Of a DNA stretch of 41,021 nt, positions 17,678 through 25,880 are shown piece by piece. The notes beneath the pieces are model-generated. The model was not told where the DNA came from. It searched no databases and saw only the letters and a program-made list of their open reading frames with translations. This stretch comes from JANOGU01 sp964499865. Its GTDB lineage: Bacteria; Pseudomonadota; Alphaproteobacteria; Rhodobacterales; Rhodobacteraceae. Position 1 is the first letter of the stretch, and each line of letters starts with the position of its first letter. The DNA is taken from the NCBI GenBank assembly GCA_964499865.1, contig CAZCPY010000009.1, positions 1 to 41,021 of the forward strand. Reading direction: 5' to 3'. A program made the translations under genes and the position numbers.

Positions 17678-18433
17678 TCACCCCAGCATGGCCATCGACG
17701 GAAAGGTCTCCAGCAGCCACCAGGCAAAGGCGGTGAAGGCGCCGGTCATCATCGCCACGCCCACCACGACCAGCAGCACCCCCATCAGCCGCTCGATCAG
17801 CCGCATGTGCCGCTTCATCCGCCGCATCAGCCCCTCGGCCCGGTCCAGGAACAGCGCCGCCAGCAGGAAGGGGATGCCGAGGCCGAGGGCATAGACCCCG
17901 AGCAGGGTCGTCCCCCGGGCCAGCGAGGCCTCCTGCGCCGCCAGCGACAGGATCGCACCCAGCTGCGGGCCGATGCAGGGTGTCCAGCCGAAGGCGAAGG
18001 CCAGGCCCAGGGTATAGGCCCCCAGCGTCGACCCGCCCCGGTCGCCCGCATCCAGCCGCGCCTCGCGGTCCAGGAGGGGAATGCGGAAGACGCCCAGGAA
18101 ATGCAGGCCGAAGACGACGATGACGGCACCCGACAGGCGCGTCAGCCCGACCTGATATTCCAGGAACAGCCGTCCGAAGGCCGAGGCCGCGAAGCCCAGA
18201 AGCAGGAACACCGTCGACAGCCCCAGCACGAAGGCCAGCGCCGGGGCGATCAGGCGTCCGCGCGCCACCGCCGTCCCGCTGCGCGCTTCGGCCAGCGTCA
18301 GGCCGCTCATGTAGGCAAGGTAGGGCGGCACGACGGGCAGCACGCAAGGGCTCAGGAACGACAGCGCGCCCGCCGCCAGCGCCACCAGCATGGCGGGCAA
18401 GAGCGTCGCGTCGAAGATGTCGATCCCGAACAT
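17678..18433 (-). CDS. ccdA: Cytochrome c biogenesis protein CcdA
   Basis: CcdA moves reducing equivalents from cytoplasmic thioredoxin across the inner membrane to keep apocytochrome and other periplasmic thiols reduced. The 251-aa protein has six membrane helices and the two redox cysteines, Cys30 in LSPCVLP and Cys153 in WTPCIGP. These are placed in helices 1 and 4 as in the short CcdA/DsbD-beta family. This activity would support the c-type cytochromes of photosynthesis and respiration, including the cytochrome c2 encoded about 8.5 kb away. It starts MFGIDIFDATLLPAMLVAL at 18433 and ends 42 bases before the hydrolase gene. Confidence 0.93.
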   Translation of the reverse strand: MFGIDIFDATLLPAMLVALAAGALSFLSPCVLPVVPPYLAYMSGLTLAEARSGTAVARGRLIAPALAFVLGLSTVFLLLGFAASAFGRLFLEYQVGLTRLSGAVIVVFGLHFLGVFRIPLLDREARLDAGDRGGSTLGAYTLGLAFAFGWTPCIGPQLGAILSLAAQEASLARGTTLLGVYALGLGIPFLLAALFLDRAEGLMRRMKRHMRLIERLMGVLLVVVGVAMMTGAFTAFAWWLLETFPSMAMLG

Positions 18434-18526
18434 CCGGCCCCCCTGTGCGCTGACTGCTAAACCACTGCCTGCGCCCCGTCACGGGGCCCGGCGTTCACCT
18501 TGGCGTCACCGCGCCGCCACTGGCAA

Positions 18527-18553
18527 GGCCCGGGTCGGCCCGGGTCGGCCCGG
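18527..18553. repeat. Short direct repeat between ccdA and rne
   Basis: The ten-base unit GGCCCGGGTC occurs twice in tandem, plus seven bases of a third copy. It lies in the 175-base gap between rne and ccdA. Its function is unknown, and it may simply be replication slippage in GC-rich sequence. Confidence 0.6.
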
Positions 18554-18556
18554 AGC

Positions 18557-18584
18557 GCCGCCCGATCCCCGGGGGGATGGCGGC
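18557..18584 (-). terminator. Hairpin downstream of rne
   Basis: GCCGCC and ATCCCC (18557-18570, with a two-base CG bulge) pair with GGGGATGGCGGC (18573-18584) around a two-base turn. It lies 25 bases beyond the rne stop on the minus strand. No T-run follows. It is a plausible 3' end for rne but not a classical terminator. Confidence 0.4.
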
Positions 18585-18608
18585 GCCAGGCCGACGCGGT
18601 GCCGGGGC

Positions 18609-21221
18609 TCAGCGACCGAGCGACCACCAGCCCTTCTTGCGGGTCTTCGGCCCGGACGGCTCGTCCAACTGGGCCGCGCCGGGGTCGGCGGTCAGGCCCG
18701 CGGCGGTGGACGGCGCATCGCCGGGGTCGGCGGGAAAGGCCTCGGGCGCAGCGGCCGCCACGGGCGTGGCCTCCACCGTGGCCCCAGGCGCAGAGGCCGC
18801 CACGGGCGCCTCATCCTTCTTGCGCGAGGAGGTGCGGCTGCGGCCGGAGGCCGGTTTCGGCGCGGGCTTGGGCTTTTCGCCTTCACCCTCGGCGGCCTTG
18901 GCCGCCTTGGGCCTGGCGGTGCCGCTGCGCGCCGTGCCGGACCGCGGCCTGGGGCCGGTCTTGGCCGCTGCTGCGGCCTCTGCCTCGGGCGCCGCATCCG
19001 CCGCGACCTCGGGCCCGGCCTCGACCGCCGCCCCGACCGCCGACGGTTCGGGCGCGGCATCGGCCTGCGGCGCGTCACCGGCGTCGCTGTCTTCGCTGTC
19101 GTCGTCATCTCCGTCGTCGCCGGACAGGTCAGAGGCCGCGGCGTCCCGGGCACTGCCGTCGCCCGGACGGTAGCCGCCCGGCCCGCCCTTGCCCCGCCGC
19201 CGCCGCCGCTTCTTCTTCGGTCCGCCGGCCAGGCCGCTGCCTGTCGCCGAACCTGCGCCATTTCCCGCACTGAGGCCGGATCCGGCCGCCTCCGGCGCGG
19301 CCTCGGCCGCCTCCTCGGGCAGGTCGATCTCGTCCGGCTCCTCGACCGCCTCGCCCATCAGGCTGGCGTTGCCGGAAATCACCCGCGGCGCCTCGGCCAC
19401 GACACGGGTCGCGGTCTTGAACTTCTCCAGGCTGAAATCGGGCGACACCAGCTTTGGATCGGCCTCGATCCTGACCGACATGCCGTAGCGGGTTTCGATC
19501 AGCGCGACATGCTCGCGCTTCTGGTTGATGAGGAAGTTCACGATGCCCACCGGCGCCTTGAGCAGCACCTCGCGCGACCGCTTGCGCGTGCCTTCCTCCT
19601 CCAGCGCGCGCAGCACGGTCAGCGCCATGCTGTCGTCGCTGCGGATCAGGCCGGTGCCGTGGCAATGCGGGCAGGGCTGGGTCGTCGATTCCAGCATCCC
19701 CGGGCGCAGCCGCTGGCGGCTCATCTCCATCAGGCCGAAGCCCGAGATGCGGCCGACCTGGATGCGCGCGCGGTCGGTCTTCAGCTTGTCCTTCAGGCGC
19801 TTCTCGACGGCGGCGTTGTTCTTGCGCTCTTCCATGTCGATGAAGTCGATGACGATCAGCCCGGCAAGGTCGCGCAGACGAAGCTGGCGGGCGATCTCGT
19901 CGGCGGCCTCGAGGTTGGTCTTCAGCGCGGTGTCCTCGATGTTGCCCTCTTTCGTGGCCCGCCCCGAGTTCACGTCGATGGCGACCAGCGCCTCGGTGAT
20001 CCCGATCACGATATAGCCGCCGGACTTGAGCTGCACCGTCGGGTTGAACATGCCCGCGAGATAGCTTTCTACCTGGAACCGTGCGAACAGCGGCATCGGC
20101 TCGTCATGCCGCTTCACGTCGCGGGCGTGGCTCGGCATGATCATCTTCATGAAGTCGCGGGCGGTGCGGTAGCCCGCCTCGCCCTCGACCAGCACCTCGT
20201 CGATCTCGCGGTTGTAGAGGTCGCGGATCGACCGCTTGATCAGGTTGCCTTCCTCGTAGATCGGCGCGGGGGCGATGGATTTCAGGGTCAGTTCCCTGAT
20301 CTCTTCCCACAGCCGCATCAGGTATTCGTAGTCGCGCACGATCTCGGCCTTGGTGCGCTTGGCGCCCGCGGTGCGCACGATCAGCCCGGCGCCTTCCGGC
20401 ACCTCGATCTCGCCCGCGATCTCCTTCAGCTTCTTGCGGTCGGCGGCATTGGTGATCTTGCGGCTGATGCCGCCGCCGCGCGCGGTGTTCGGCATCAGCA
20501 CGCAATAGCGGCCGGCGAGGCTGAGGTAGGTCGTCAGCGCCGCGCCCTTGTTGCCGCGTTCTTCCTTGACCACCTGCACCAGCATGATCTGGCGGACCTT
20601 CACCACCTCCTGGATCTTGTAGCGCCTGGGCTTGGGGCGGCGCTCGCGGCTGATCTCCTCGGCCACGTCCTCGTCGGCCACCGACTCGATCTCGCTGTCG
20701 GTGTCGGAGGCATGTTCCATCGCGCTGTAGGGCGCCTCGGCCTCTTCCGCCGCGGGGGCGCCGACCAGGGCGTCGGCGCCGGTCTCGTCGCCCAGGTCGA
20801 CCACGTCCATGCCGGAAATCGACGCCGCCACGGCAGCATCCGGGGCGGCGGATTCGGCGGCGGCCACCGGCCGGGACCTGGGCGGCGGGCGGCGGCGGCT
20901 GCGGCCGCTGTCCTCGTCATCCTCGGCACGCGCCAGGGCACGCTCTTCGTCGAGCAGCGCCTTCCGGTCGGCGACGGGGATCTGGTAATAATCGGGATGG
21001 ATCTCGGCGAAGGCCAGGAACCCGTGGCGGTTGCCGCCGTAGTCGACAAAGGCCGCCTGCAGCGACGGCTCGACCCGCGTCACCTTGGCAAGGTAGATGT
21101 TGCCCTGCAACTGGCGCTTGTTGACGGTCTCGAAGTCGAATTCCTCGACCTTGTTGCCGTCTACGACAACGACGCGCGTTTCCTCCGCGTGGGTGGCGTC
21201 GATAAGCATCTTTCTGGACAT
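18609..21221 (-). CDS. rne: Ribonuclease E
   Basis: RNase E is the endoribonuclease that starts mRNA decay and processes rRNA and tRNA. The 870-aa product begins MSRKMLIDATHAEETRVVVVDG and has an S1 domain. Between S1 strands (about residues 85-190) there is a long acidic and Arg-rich insertion, as in other alphaproteobacterial enzymes. The catalytic DNase I-like region includes AIDVNSGRATKEGNIEDTAL and IVIDFIDMEE. The zinc link is CPHCHGTG, near residue 518. The C-terminal third is a low-complexity scaffold with a basic KKKRRRRRGKGG RNA-binding patch, acidic DDGDDDDSEDSD and the end GWWSLGR. The frame stays open to 23003 only because of high GC. The MSRKM start is standard, although its ribosome site is weak (CCGGAAAAATCC). 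Confidence 0.95.
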   Translation of the reverse strand: MSRKMLIDATHAEETRVVVVDGNKVEEFDFETVNKRQLQGNIYLAKVTRVEPSLQAAFVDYGGNRHGFLAFAEIHPDYYQIPVADRKALLDEERALARAEDDEDSGRSRRRPPPRSRPVAAAESAAPDAAVAASISGMDVVDLGDETGADALVGAPAAEEAEAPYSAMEHASDTDSEIESVADEDVAEEISRERRPKPRRYKIQEVVKVRQIMLVQVVKEERGNKGAALTTYLSLAGRYCVLMPNTARGGGISRKITNAADRKKLKEIAGEIEVPEGAGLIVRTAGAKRTKAEIVRDYEYLMRLWEEIRELTLKSIAPAPIYEEGNLIKRSIRDLYNREIDEVLVEGEAGYRTARDFMKMIMPSHARDVKRHDEPMPLFARFQVESYLAGMFNPTVQLKSGGYIVIGITEALVAIDVNSGRATKEGNIEDTALKTNLEAADEIARQLRLRDLAGLIVIDFIDMEERKNNAAVEKRLKDKLKTDRARIQVGRISGFGLMEMSRQRLRPGMLESTTQPCPHCHGTGLIRSDDSMALTVLRALEEEGTRKRSREVLLKAPVGIVNFLINQKREHVALIETRYGMSVRIEADPKLVSPDFSLEKFKTATRVVAEAPRVISGNASLMGEAVEEPDEIDLPEEAAEAAPEAAGSGLSAGNGAGSATGSGLAGGPKKKRRRRRGKGGPGGYRPGDGSARDAAASDLSGDDGDDDDSEDSDAGDAPQADAAPEPSAVGAAVEAGPEVAADAAPEAEAAAAAKTGPRPRSGTARSGTARPKAAKAAEGEGEKPKPAPKPASGRSRTSSRKKDEAPVAASAPGATVEATPVAAAAPEAFPADPGDAPSTAAGLTADPGAAQLDEPSGPKTRKKGWWSLGR

Positions 21222-21637
21222 GGATTTTTCCGGCGCCCGTGCGCACGCGCGCCCCCCGGCGGGGGGCGGCCTGCGGACGGACGGCTTGTTGGGGCGGCCA
21301 GACGCGGAATGGCGCGGCGGACAGGGCCCGGTGGGCCCGCCTCGCCTGTCGCTTTCATCCGCCGCTCCGGCATCGCGGTTCACTCCGGGCGCCCCGCGGG
21401 GCGCCCCGTTCTGGTTTCCCGCAAGATCAAGGACTTGCGAGCGTTCTTCCGGCCTTGCGGCCAAGCTCTCCGGCGGACTGCGCAGCACCGGCCCATGGGG
21501 CCCGGGGTCTGGCGGCTCCGCCTGAAACGGGGGCGCGGACCTGCCGGAAAAGGCATGTGCCCGCACGTCCGGGCACCATAGGGGATGCGGGCCGCCCGCC
21601 GCAACCCGAATTCCGACAGGCCTGCGACAGGGCGGTG
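21222..21637 (-). promoter_or_regulatory. rne promoter region and structured leader
   Basis: About 416 bases upstream of rne hold no convincing gene. On the minus strand a possible promoter is TTGCGG (21599-21604), 18 bases, TATGGT (21575-21580), which would give a leader of about 350 bases. The leader contains three perfect stem-loops: a 20-base palindrome at 21387-21406 (GGGCGCCCCGCGGGGCGCCC), GGGCCC/GGGCCC near 21326-21340, and an eight-bp stem with three-base loop at 21250-21268 close to the start codon. In E. coli the long structured rne leader mediates feedback by RNase E. The same role here is an inference. Confidence 0.45.
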
Positions 21638-21738
21638 GGCCGCCGCCGGCGGCCGCACCGCAGGTGCGGCGGAAAACGCTGGTTTTCCGCCTGCGAAATC
21701 CGTCCCGGATTTCGTCGCGGTTTCCGTCAGGAAACCGC
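21638..21738. repeat. Array of five tandem perfect hairpins after dctD
   Basis: Five perfect inverted repeats follow each other almost without spacers. They are 21638-21654 (7-bp stem), 21652-21670 (8 bp, GCA loop), 21668-21691 (10 bp, GGCGGAAAAC/GTTTTCCGCC), 21694-21714 (9 bp, CGAAATCCG/CGGATTTCG) and 21717-21738 (9 bp, GCGGTTTCC/GGAAACCGC). The last starts one base from the dctD stop codon. Neighbouring arms overlap by a few bases, so alternative pairings compete. The GGAAA/TTTCC core of two hairpins recurs in the array at 29947-29989. Confidence 0.9.
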
Positions 21739-21739
21739 C

Positions 21740-23068
21740 CTAGACATAGTCCGCCCGCTGCAGCGCGTACTTCGCCATCTTCTCGTTCAGCGTCCGCCGC
21801 GGCAGGCACAGCTCGTCCATCACCGCCACGATCGACCCCTTGTGCCGCCGCATCGTGTTGTCGATCAGCATCCGTTCGAACGCCTCGACGTATTCCTTCA
21901 GGGGCTTGCCTTCGGTCGTCATGGCGGGCCCCGAGGCCTCGTTGTCCGCCATCAGCAGGGACGCGATGGACCCCGAGCCCCGGCGGTTCTGCAGCACCGC
22001 GCGTTCGGCGATGTTCACCAGTTGCCGCACGTTGCCCGGCCAGGGCGCCTGCAGAAGCTGTGCGGCCTCCTGCGCGGTGACCTGCGGCGCCTCGCAGCCG
22101 TATTCCTCGGCGAACTGCTCGCTCAGGCGGGTGAACAGCGTCAGGATGTCCTCGCCGCGGGCCCGCAGCGGCGGGCAGACGATGGTCATCGCGCCCAGGC
22201 GGTAGAACAGGTCGGGGCGCAGCTGCGCCTCGAGCGTCTTGTCGGGGCCGTGGCTGTTGCAGATGGCGATGATCCGCGTGCCGGGCGGGGTGCCCTGGTC
22301 GTTGATCAGGTGCAGCAGGCGGGCCTGCAGCGGGCCCGGCATGGCCTCGATGTCCTCCAGGCACAGGGTGCCGCCGCGCGCCTCCTCGACCAGCGGCAGG
22401 CCGCCTTCCTCGACCGGGCCGAACAGGCGGGCGGCCAGTTGCTCTTCCGCCCAGGCGGCGCAGCTGATGGTCACGAACCTGCGGTTGGCCCGCGGGCCCA
22501 CGGCGTGCAGGGCATGGGCGACCAGCGTCTTGCCCGTCCCCGTCTCGCCGTCGATCAGCACATGGCCGTCGGCCTGGCCCAGATCGAGGATATCCTCGCG
22601 CAGCCGTTCCACCGCGGGCGAGGTGCCGATCAGCTTCTTCATCACGCTGCCGCCGTCGGCCAGTTCGCGGCGCAGCGCGCGGTTGTCCAGGGTCAGGCGG
22701 CGGGCCTGCGTGGCCTTCTTGGCCAGTTCCGTCATCCGGTCGGGGTTGAAGGGTTTCTCCAGGAAATCCCAGGCCCCGATGCGCATCGCCTCGACCGCCA
22801 TCGGCACGTCGCCGTGGCCGGTGATCATGATGACCGGCAACCCGCTGTCGAGGCTCATCAGCCGCTTGAGGAAGGTCATCCCGTCCATCCCCGGCATGCG
22901 GATGTCGCTGACCACGACGCCGGGAAACTCGGCCCCGATGCCCTTCAGCGCCTCTTCGGCGCTGGCATAGGTCTCGGTGTCGAACCCGCTCAACGCCAGC
23001 CACTGGCTGATCGACTGCCGCATGTCGGCCTCGTCATCGACGATCGCCACCTTCATCGCGCGTGCCAT
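21740..23068 (-). CDS. dctD: C4-dicarboxylate-type response regulator, DctD-like, lacking GAFTGA
   Basis: A 442-aa NtrC-family regulator paired with the upstream sensor. The receiver domain has phospho-Asp55 in VSDIRMPGMDG and Lys in EKPF. The AAA+ domain has Walker A GETGTGKT (174-181) and the arginine region PPLRARGEDI. The C-terminal Fis-type helix-turn-helix is GSIVAVMDELCLPRRTLNEKM. Between Walker A and Walker B the text is ARLFGPVEEGGLPLVEEARGG. The GAFTGA loop that contacts sigma-54 is missing, and Walker B reads LCLED, not LFLDE. It is therefore unlikely to drive sigma-54 promoters. It starts three bases after the dctB stop, with GGAG upstream. Target genes such as dctPQM are not in the window. 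Confidence 0.88.
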   Translation of the reverse strand: MARAMKVAIVDDEADMRQSISQWLALSGFDTETYASAEEALKGIGAEFPGVVVSDIRMPGMDGMTFLKRLMSLDSGLPVIMITGHGDVPMAVEAMRIGAWDFLEKPFNPDRMTELAKKATQARRLTLDNRALRRELADGGSVMKKLIGTSPAVERLREDILDLGQADGHVLIDGETGTGKTLVAHALHAVGPRANRRFVTISCAAWAEEQLAARLFGPVEEGGLPLVEEARGGTLCLEDIEAMPGPLQARLLHLINDQGTPPGTRIIAICNSHGPDKTLEAQLRPDLFYRLGAMTIVCPPLRARGEDILTLFTRLSEQFAEEYGCEAPQVTAQEAAQLLQAPWPGNVRQLVNIAERAVLQNRRGSGSIASLLMADNEASGPAMTTEGKPLKEYVEAFERMLIDNTMRRHKGSIVAVMDELCLPRRTLNEKMAKYALQRADYV

Positions 23069-23071
23069 GCG

Positions 23072-24919
23072 TTACTCCGCTGCCTGGATGTCCTGCGCGG
23101 GCAGGGGCAGTTCGACCGTGAAGGCCGCCCCCCCGCCCTCGGCGTTGCGGGCGGTCAGACGACCGCCCAGGTCGGTCACGATGCCGGAGGAAATGGCAAG
23201 GCCGAGGCCCACCCCCTCGCCCGGCGCCTTGGTGGTGTAGAAGGGTTCGAACAGGTTCTCGAGGTCCCGGATCCCGTGCCCGTTGTCGCGCACCGTCAGC
23301 CGCACCGCCTCGGCCTGGGTCAGGGTCAGTTCGACCTTCGGCTCGGCCACCCCCTTGGTCGCGTCGATGGCGTTGCGCAACAGGTTGATGATGACCTGTT
23401 CCAGCCGCAGCCGGTCGGCCGTGACCATCACCGGCTGGCGCGGCACGTTGCGCGCGATGCGCACCACGCGGGCCTTGAGCTGCGGCTCCATCATCGCCAG
23501 CGCCGAGGACAGGGCGGCGCGCACGTCCACCGGCTCGAAGGCCTCGCCGCCCTTGCGGGCATAGGACTTGAGCTGCCGCGTGATTGCCCCCATCCGCTCG
23601 ATCAGATCGTCGATGCGCTGGAACGAGGCCAGCGCCTCCTCGGGCCGCTTGCGCTGCAACAGCAGGCGCGCCCCGGCGAGATAGGTCTTCATCGCCGCGA
23701 GCGGCTGGTTCAGCTCATGGCTGACGGCCGCCGACATCTCGCCCAGGGCGGCCAGCTTCGAGGACTGCGCCAGCGTCGCCTCGGCCACCGCCAGGTCCTT
23801 CTGCACCTTCTCGCGCTCGGCAATCGCCCGGCTCAGGCGGGCGTTCAGCAGGCGCAGTTCCGCGCTTTCGCGCTGGAAGCGCGAGGTCAGCGACCAGGCC
23901 CGGCGCGAAGCCAGGTAGAACCCGCCCGCCAGCAGGATGGCGAATGCCATGATCTCCAGCGCCAGCACGGCGTTCACCTGCTCGCGCACCTGCGTCAGCG
24001 CGGTGAAGGTGACGATGCGCCAGCCGCGGAAGGGCACCCGCGCCTCGGCCCGCAGCACGCCTTCGCCGCGCAGGTAGGCGTCGGGGGGTTCGCCCGCCCA
24101 GTCGGTGGTGGCCTGGAAGGCGCGGCTCAGGGCCGAGGGCGGGTCCTCGACGGCCAGCGCCTCATCGAGCAGAAGGCCCCGCCAGCGCGGCTCGGTCGAC
24201 AGGATCACCCGGCCCTCGCTGTCGGTGACCAGTACCGCATCGGTCAGCCCGGCCCAGGCGCGTTCGTATTTCAGCAGGTCGGCCTCGACGACGATCACGC
24301 CGCGAAGCTGGCCGTTTTCCGACAGCGCCCGCGAATAGGTGAAGTCCATCACCCCGCCCTCGCGCCCGCCCGAGGCGAAGACGGTGTCGCTGGTGCGCAG
24401 CGCCTCGACGAAATAGGGCAGCGCGCGGTGGCTGGTGCCGATCAGGTTGCGGTTGGTCGCCCCCACGGTGCGCCCGTCGCGGTCCAGAAGCAGGATCGAG
24501 GCCGCACCGATTTCCGCCTGGAAAGAGATCAGCCGCTGCGAGGTGGCGGTGTAGTCCTGCGTTTCCAGCGCGCCCAGAAGTTCGGGGTCGCGCGCCAGCA
24601 AGAGCGGCACGACCGAGGTGCGCTGCAACTCCGACACCAGGTTGCCCGCGTACAGCGCCAGCCGCACCTCGGCGCGGTTGCGCGTGGCCTCGGAAAAGCG
24701 GTCGGTCAGCCAGCGGTTGGTGACCAGCACGATGCCGACCGCGATCAGTGCCGCCAGCGCCAGCGCGATGCGCAGGCTGACCGGCGTGCGCCGCACCGGC
24801 GCCCGCGACGCGGGTGCGGCCGGGGGCGCAGCCGCGGGCTCGGCCTGCGGTGCAATCTGCGGGCCGGTCTGCGGGGCAGCTTTCGAGCCGGCGTTGGGGG
24901 CGGGGGGCGCATCGGTCAT
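23072..24919 (-). CDS. dctB: C4-dicarboxylate sensor histidine kinase, DctB-like
   Basis: A 615-aa membrane sensor kinase. A cytoplasmic Ala/Pro/Gln-rich N-terminus of about 45 residues precedes membrane helix 1 (about 48-68). A periplasmic domain of about 245 residues, of the double PDC/Cache kind used for dicarboxylates, follows up to helix 2 (about 317-337). Next come a coiled coil, the H-box SHELNQPLAAMKTYL with His401, N-box LLRNAIDAT, G1 DNGHGI, F-box FEPFYTTK and G2 GEGVGLGLAIS. The SHELNQPLAA box is typical of DctB. It would phosphorylate the adjacent DctD. The ATG at 24919 (MTDAPPAPNAG) begins the gene. No transporter gene is adjacent, so the ligand is inferred from family only. Confidence 0.88.
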   Translation of the reverse strand: MTDAPPAPNAGSKAAPQTGPQIAPQAEPAAAPPAAPASRAPVRRTPVSLRIALALAALIAVGIVLVTNRWLTDRFSEATRNRAEVRLALYAGNLVSELQRTSVVPLLLARDPELLGALETQDYTATSQRLISFQAEIGAASILLLDRDGRTVGATNRNLIGTSHRALPYFVEALRTSDTVFASGGREGGVMDFTYSRALSENGQLRGVIVVEADLLKYERAWAGLTDAVLVTDSEGRVILSTEPRWRGLLLDEALAVEDPPSALSRAFQATTDWAGEPPDAYLRGEGVLRAEARVPFRGWRIVTFTALTQVREQVNAVLALEIMAFAILLAGGFYLASRRAWSLTSRFQRESAELRLLNARLSRAIAEREKVQKDLAVAEATLAQSSKLAALGEMSAAVSHELNQPLAAMKTYLAGARLLLQRKRPEEALASFQRIDDLIERMGAITRQLKSYARKGGEAFEPVDVRAALSSALAMMEPQLKARVVRIARNVPRQPVMVTADRLRLEQVIINLLRNAIDATKGVAEPKVELTLTQAEAVRLTVRDNGHGIRDLENLFEPFYTTKAPGEGVGLGLAISSGIVTDLGGRLTARNAEGGGAAFTVELPLPAQDIQAAE

Positions 24920-25033
24920 CGTCGGCGAACCTAGGCCCTCGGCCCCCCCCGCTCAACCCTCAGGGCCCGCCGGGGGGCGGAACGCGCGGAAAGGCACCGA
25001 TTGCGGATGGCCTGCCCTTCGCCGGAGGTCGGA

Positions 25034-25081
25034 GCGGGGGCTCTGCCCCCGCACCCCCGGGGTATTTTTGCCAAGATGAAG
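25034..25081 (+). repeat. Double hairpin with T-run, likely dispersed Rhodobacterales element
   Basis: GCGGGGGC-TCT-GCCCCCGC (25034-25052) is followed by CCCCGGGG (25055-25062), then TATTTTTG and CCAAGATGAAG. The layout of hairpin and T-run reads as an intrinsic terminator on the plus strand, yet both neighbouring genes (dctB and the dehydrogenase) are on the minus strand. From memory, near-identical sequences recur between genes in many Rhodobacterales genomes. I cannot verify that here, and only one copy is visible in this window. Confidence 0.6.
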
Positions 25082-25093
25082 CAGGCAGGCGGG

Positions 25094-25780
25094 TCAGACC
25101 ACCGGGGTCAGGCCGTCCAGCAGCCGCGCCGCTTCAGCGCGGGGGTCGGCCAGGCGGCTGCGGTCCTCGCCGGGGAAGAAGCGGGCGCGCACGGCGGTGG
25201 GCATCGGCGCGGGGGTCGCGACCACGACGCGGGGGCCGTGGCGCGCCGTCTCGGCCGCCCATGACCGCGCCAGCGCAATTTGCGCGGCCTTGGTCGCGCC
25301 ATAGGCGCCAAAGAACGGCTGGCCCGCGCGCGGGTCGTCGAAGAACAGCGCGGTCCCTGCGCGTGCACGCAGCAGCGGCTCGACGAAGGGGATCAGCATC
25401 GCGGTCGCCTGGGCGTTGGTCTTCCACGACCTGTCCCAGTCGCGCGCGTCCAGCGACCCCATCGGCGCCAGCGGCGCCGCATGCACCGCCGCATGGGCCC
25501 AGAGGTCGAGGCCCCCCCAGCGGTCGAACACCGACCGGCACAGGTGCCGCATCGCGCCGTCGTCGCCCACGTCCATCGGCGCCAGCGTCAGCCCCCCCGC
25601 CCCGGGCAGGCCCGCGGCCTTCACCGCGTCGTCGAGCTCTTCGAGCCCGCCGACGGTGCGCGCCACCGCGACCACCTGCCAGCCGCGCAAGCTCAGCTGT
25701 TCGGCCAGCGCCCGCCCAAGCCCGCGCGAGGCACCGGTGACGAGGGCAAGGCGGGGGGCGGGGGCGGGCGTCTGGGTCAT
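25094..25780 (-). CDS. Short-chain dehydrogenase/reductase family protein
   Basis: A 228-aa classical SDR fold. The N-terminal cofactor motif is TGASRGLGRA with VVAVART next, so NADP(H) is possible. The YxxxK motif is YGATKAAQ. The residue where the catalytic Ser normally sits, 12-13 positions before the Tyr, falls in ALFFDDPRAGQP, so Ser is replaced and activity may be altered. The usual NNAG is WAHAAV. The ATG at 25780 (MTQTPAPAPRLALVTGAS) is chosen over a frame open to 26026, because it is the normal family start. Substrate is unknown. It is divergent from the small lipoprotein gene, with 100 bases between them. Confidence 0.82.
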   Translation of the reverse strand: MTQTPAPAPRLALVTGASRGLGRALAEQLSLRGWQVVAVARTVGGLEELDDAVKAAGLPGAGGLTLAPMDVGDDGAMRHLCRSVFDRWGGLDLWAHAAVHAAPLAPMGSLDARDWDRSWKTNAQATAMLIPFVEPLLRARAGTALFFDDPRAGQPFFGAYGATKAAQIALARSWAAETARHGPRVVVATPAPMPTAVRARFFPGEDRSRLADPRAEAARLLDGLTPVV

Positions 25781-25880
25781 CCGCGCGGTCTGCGCCGAAA
25801 GCGGCGCAAAGGTCAACCGGGGGCAGCCGGCGCTTGTGCGACTCGTCCGACAGGCGCACCCTGCGGTCACAACGCTCAGG

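Noticed and set aside
21638..21738. CRISPR array at the five-hairpin cluster
   Set aside because: The units are inverted repeats of different sequence, with no constant direct repeat, no spacers of fixed length and no cas genes.
21222..23003. Extending RNase E upstream through the open frame to 23003
   Set aside because: The frame is open only because of GC content. It passes through dctD in another frame, and MSRKMLIDATHAEETR is the usual N-terminus.
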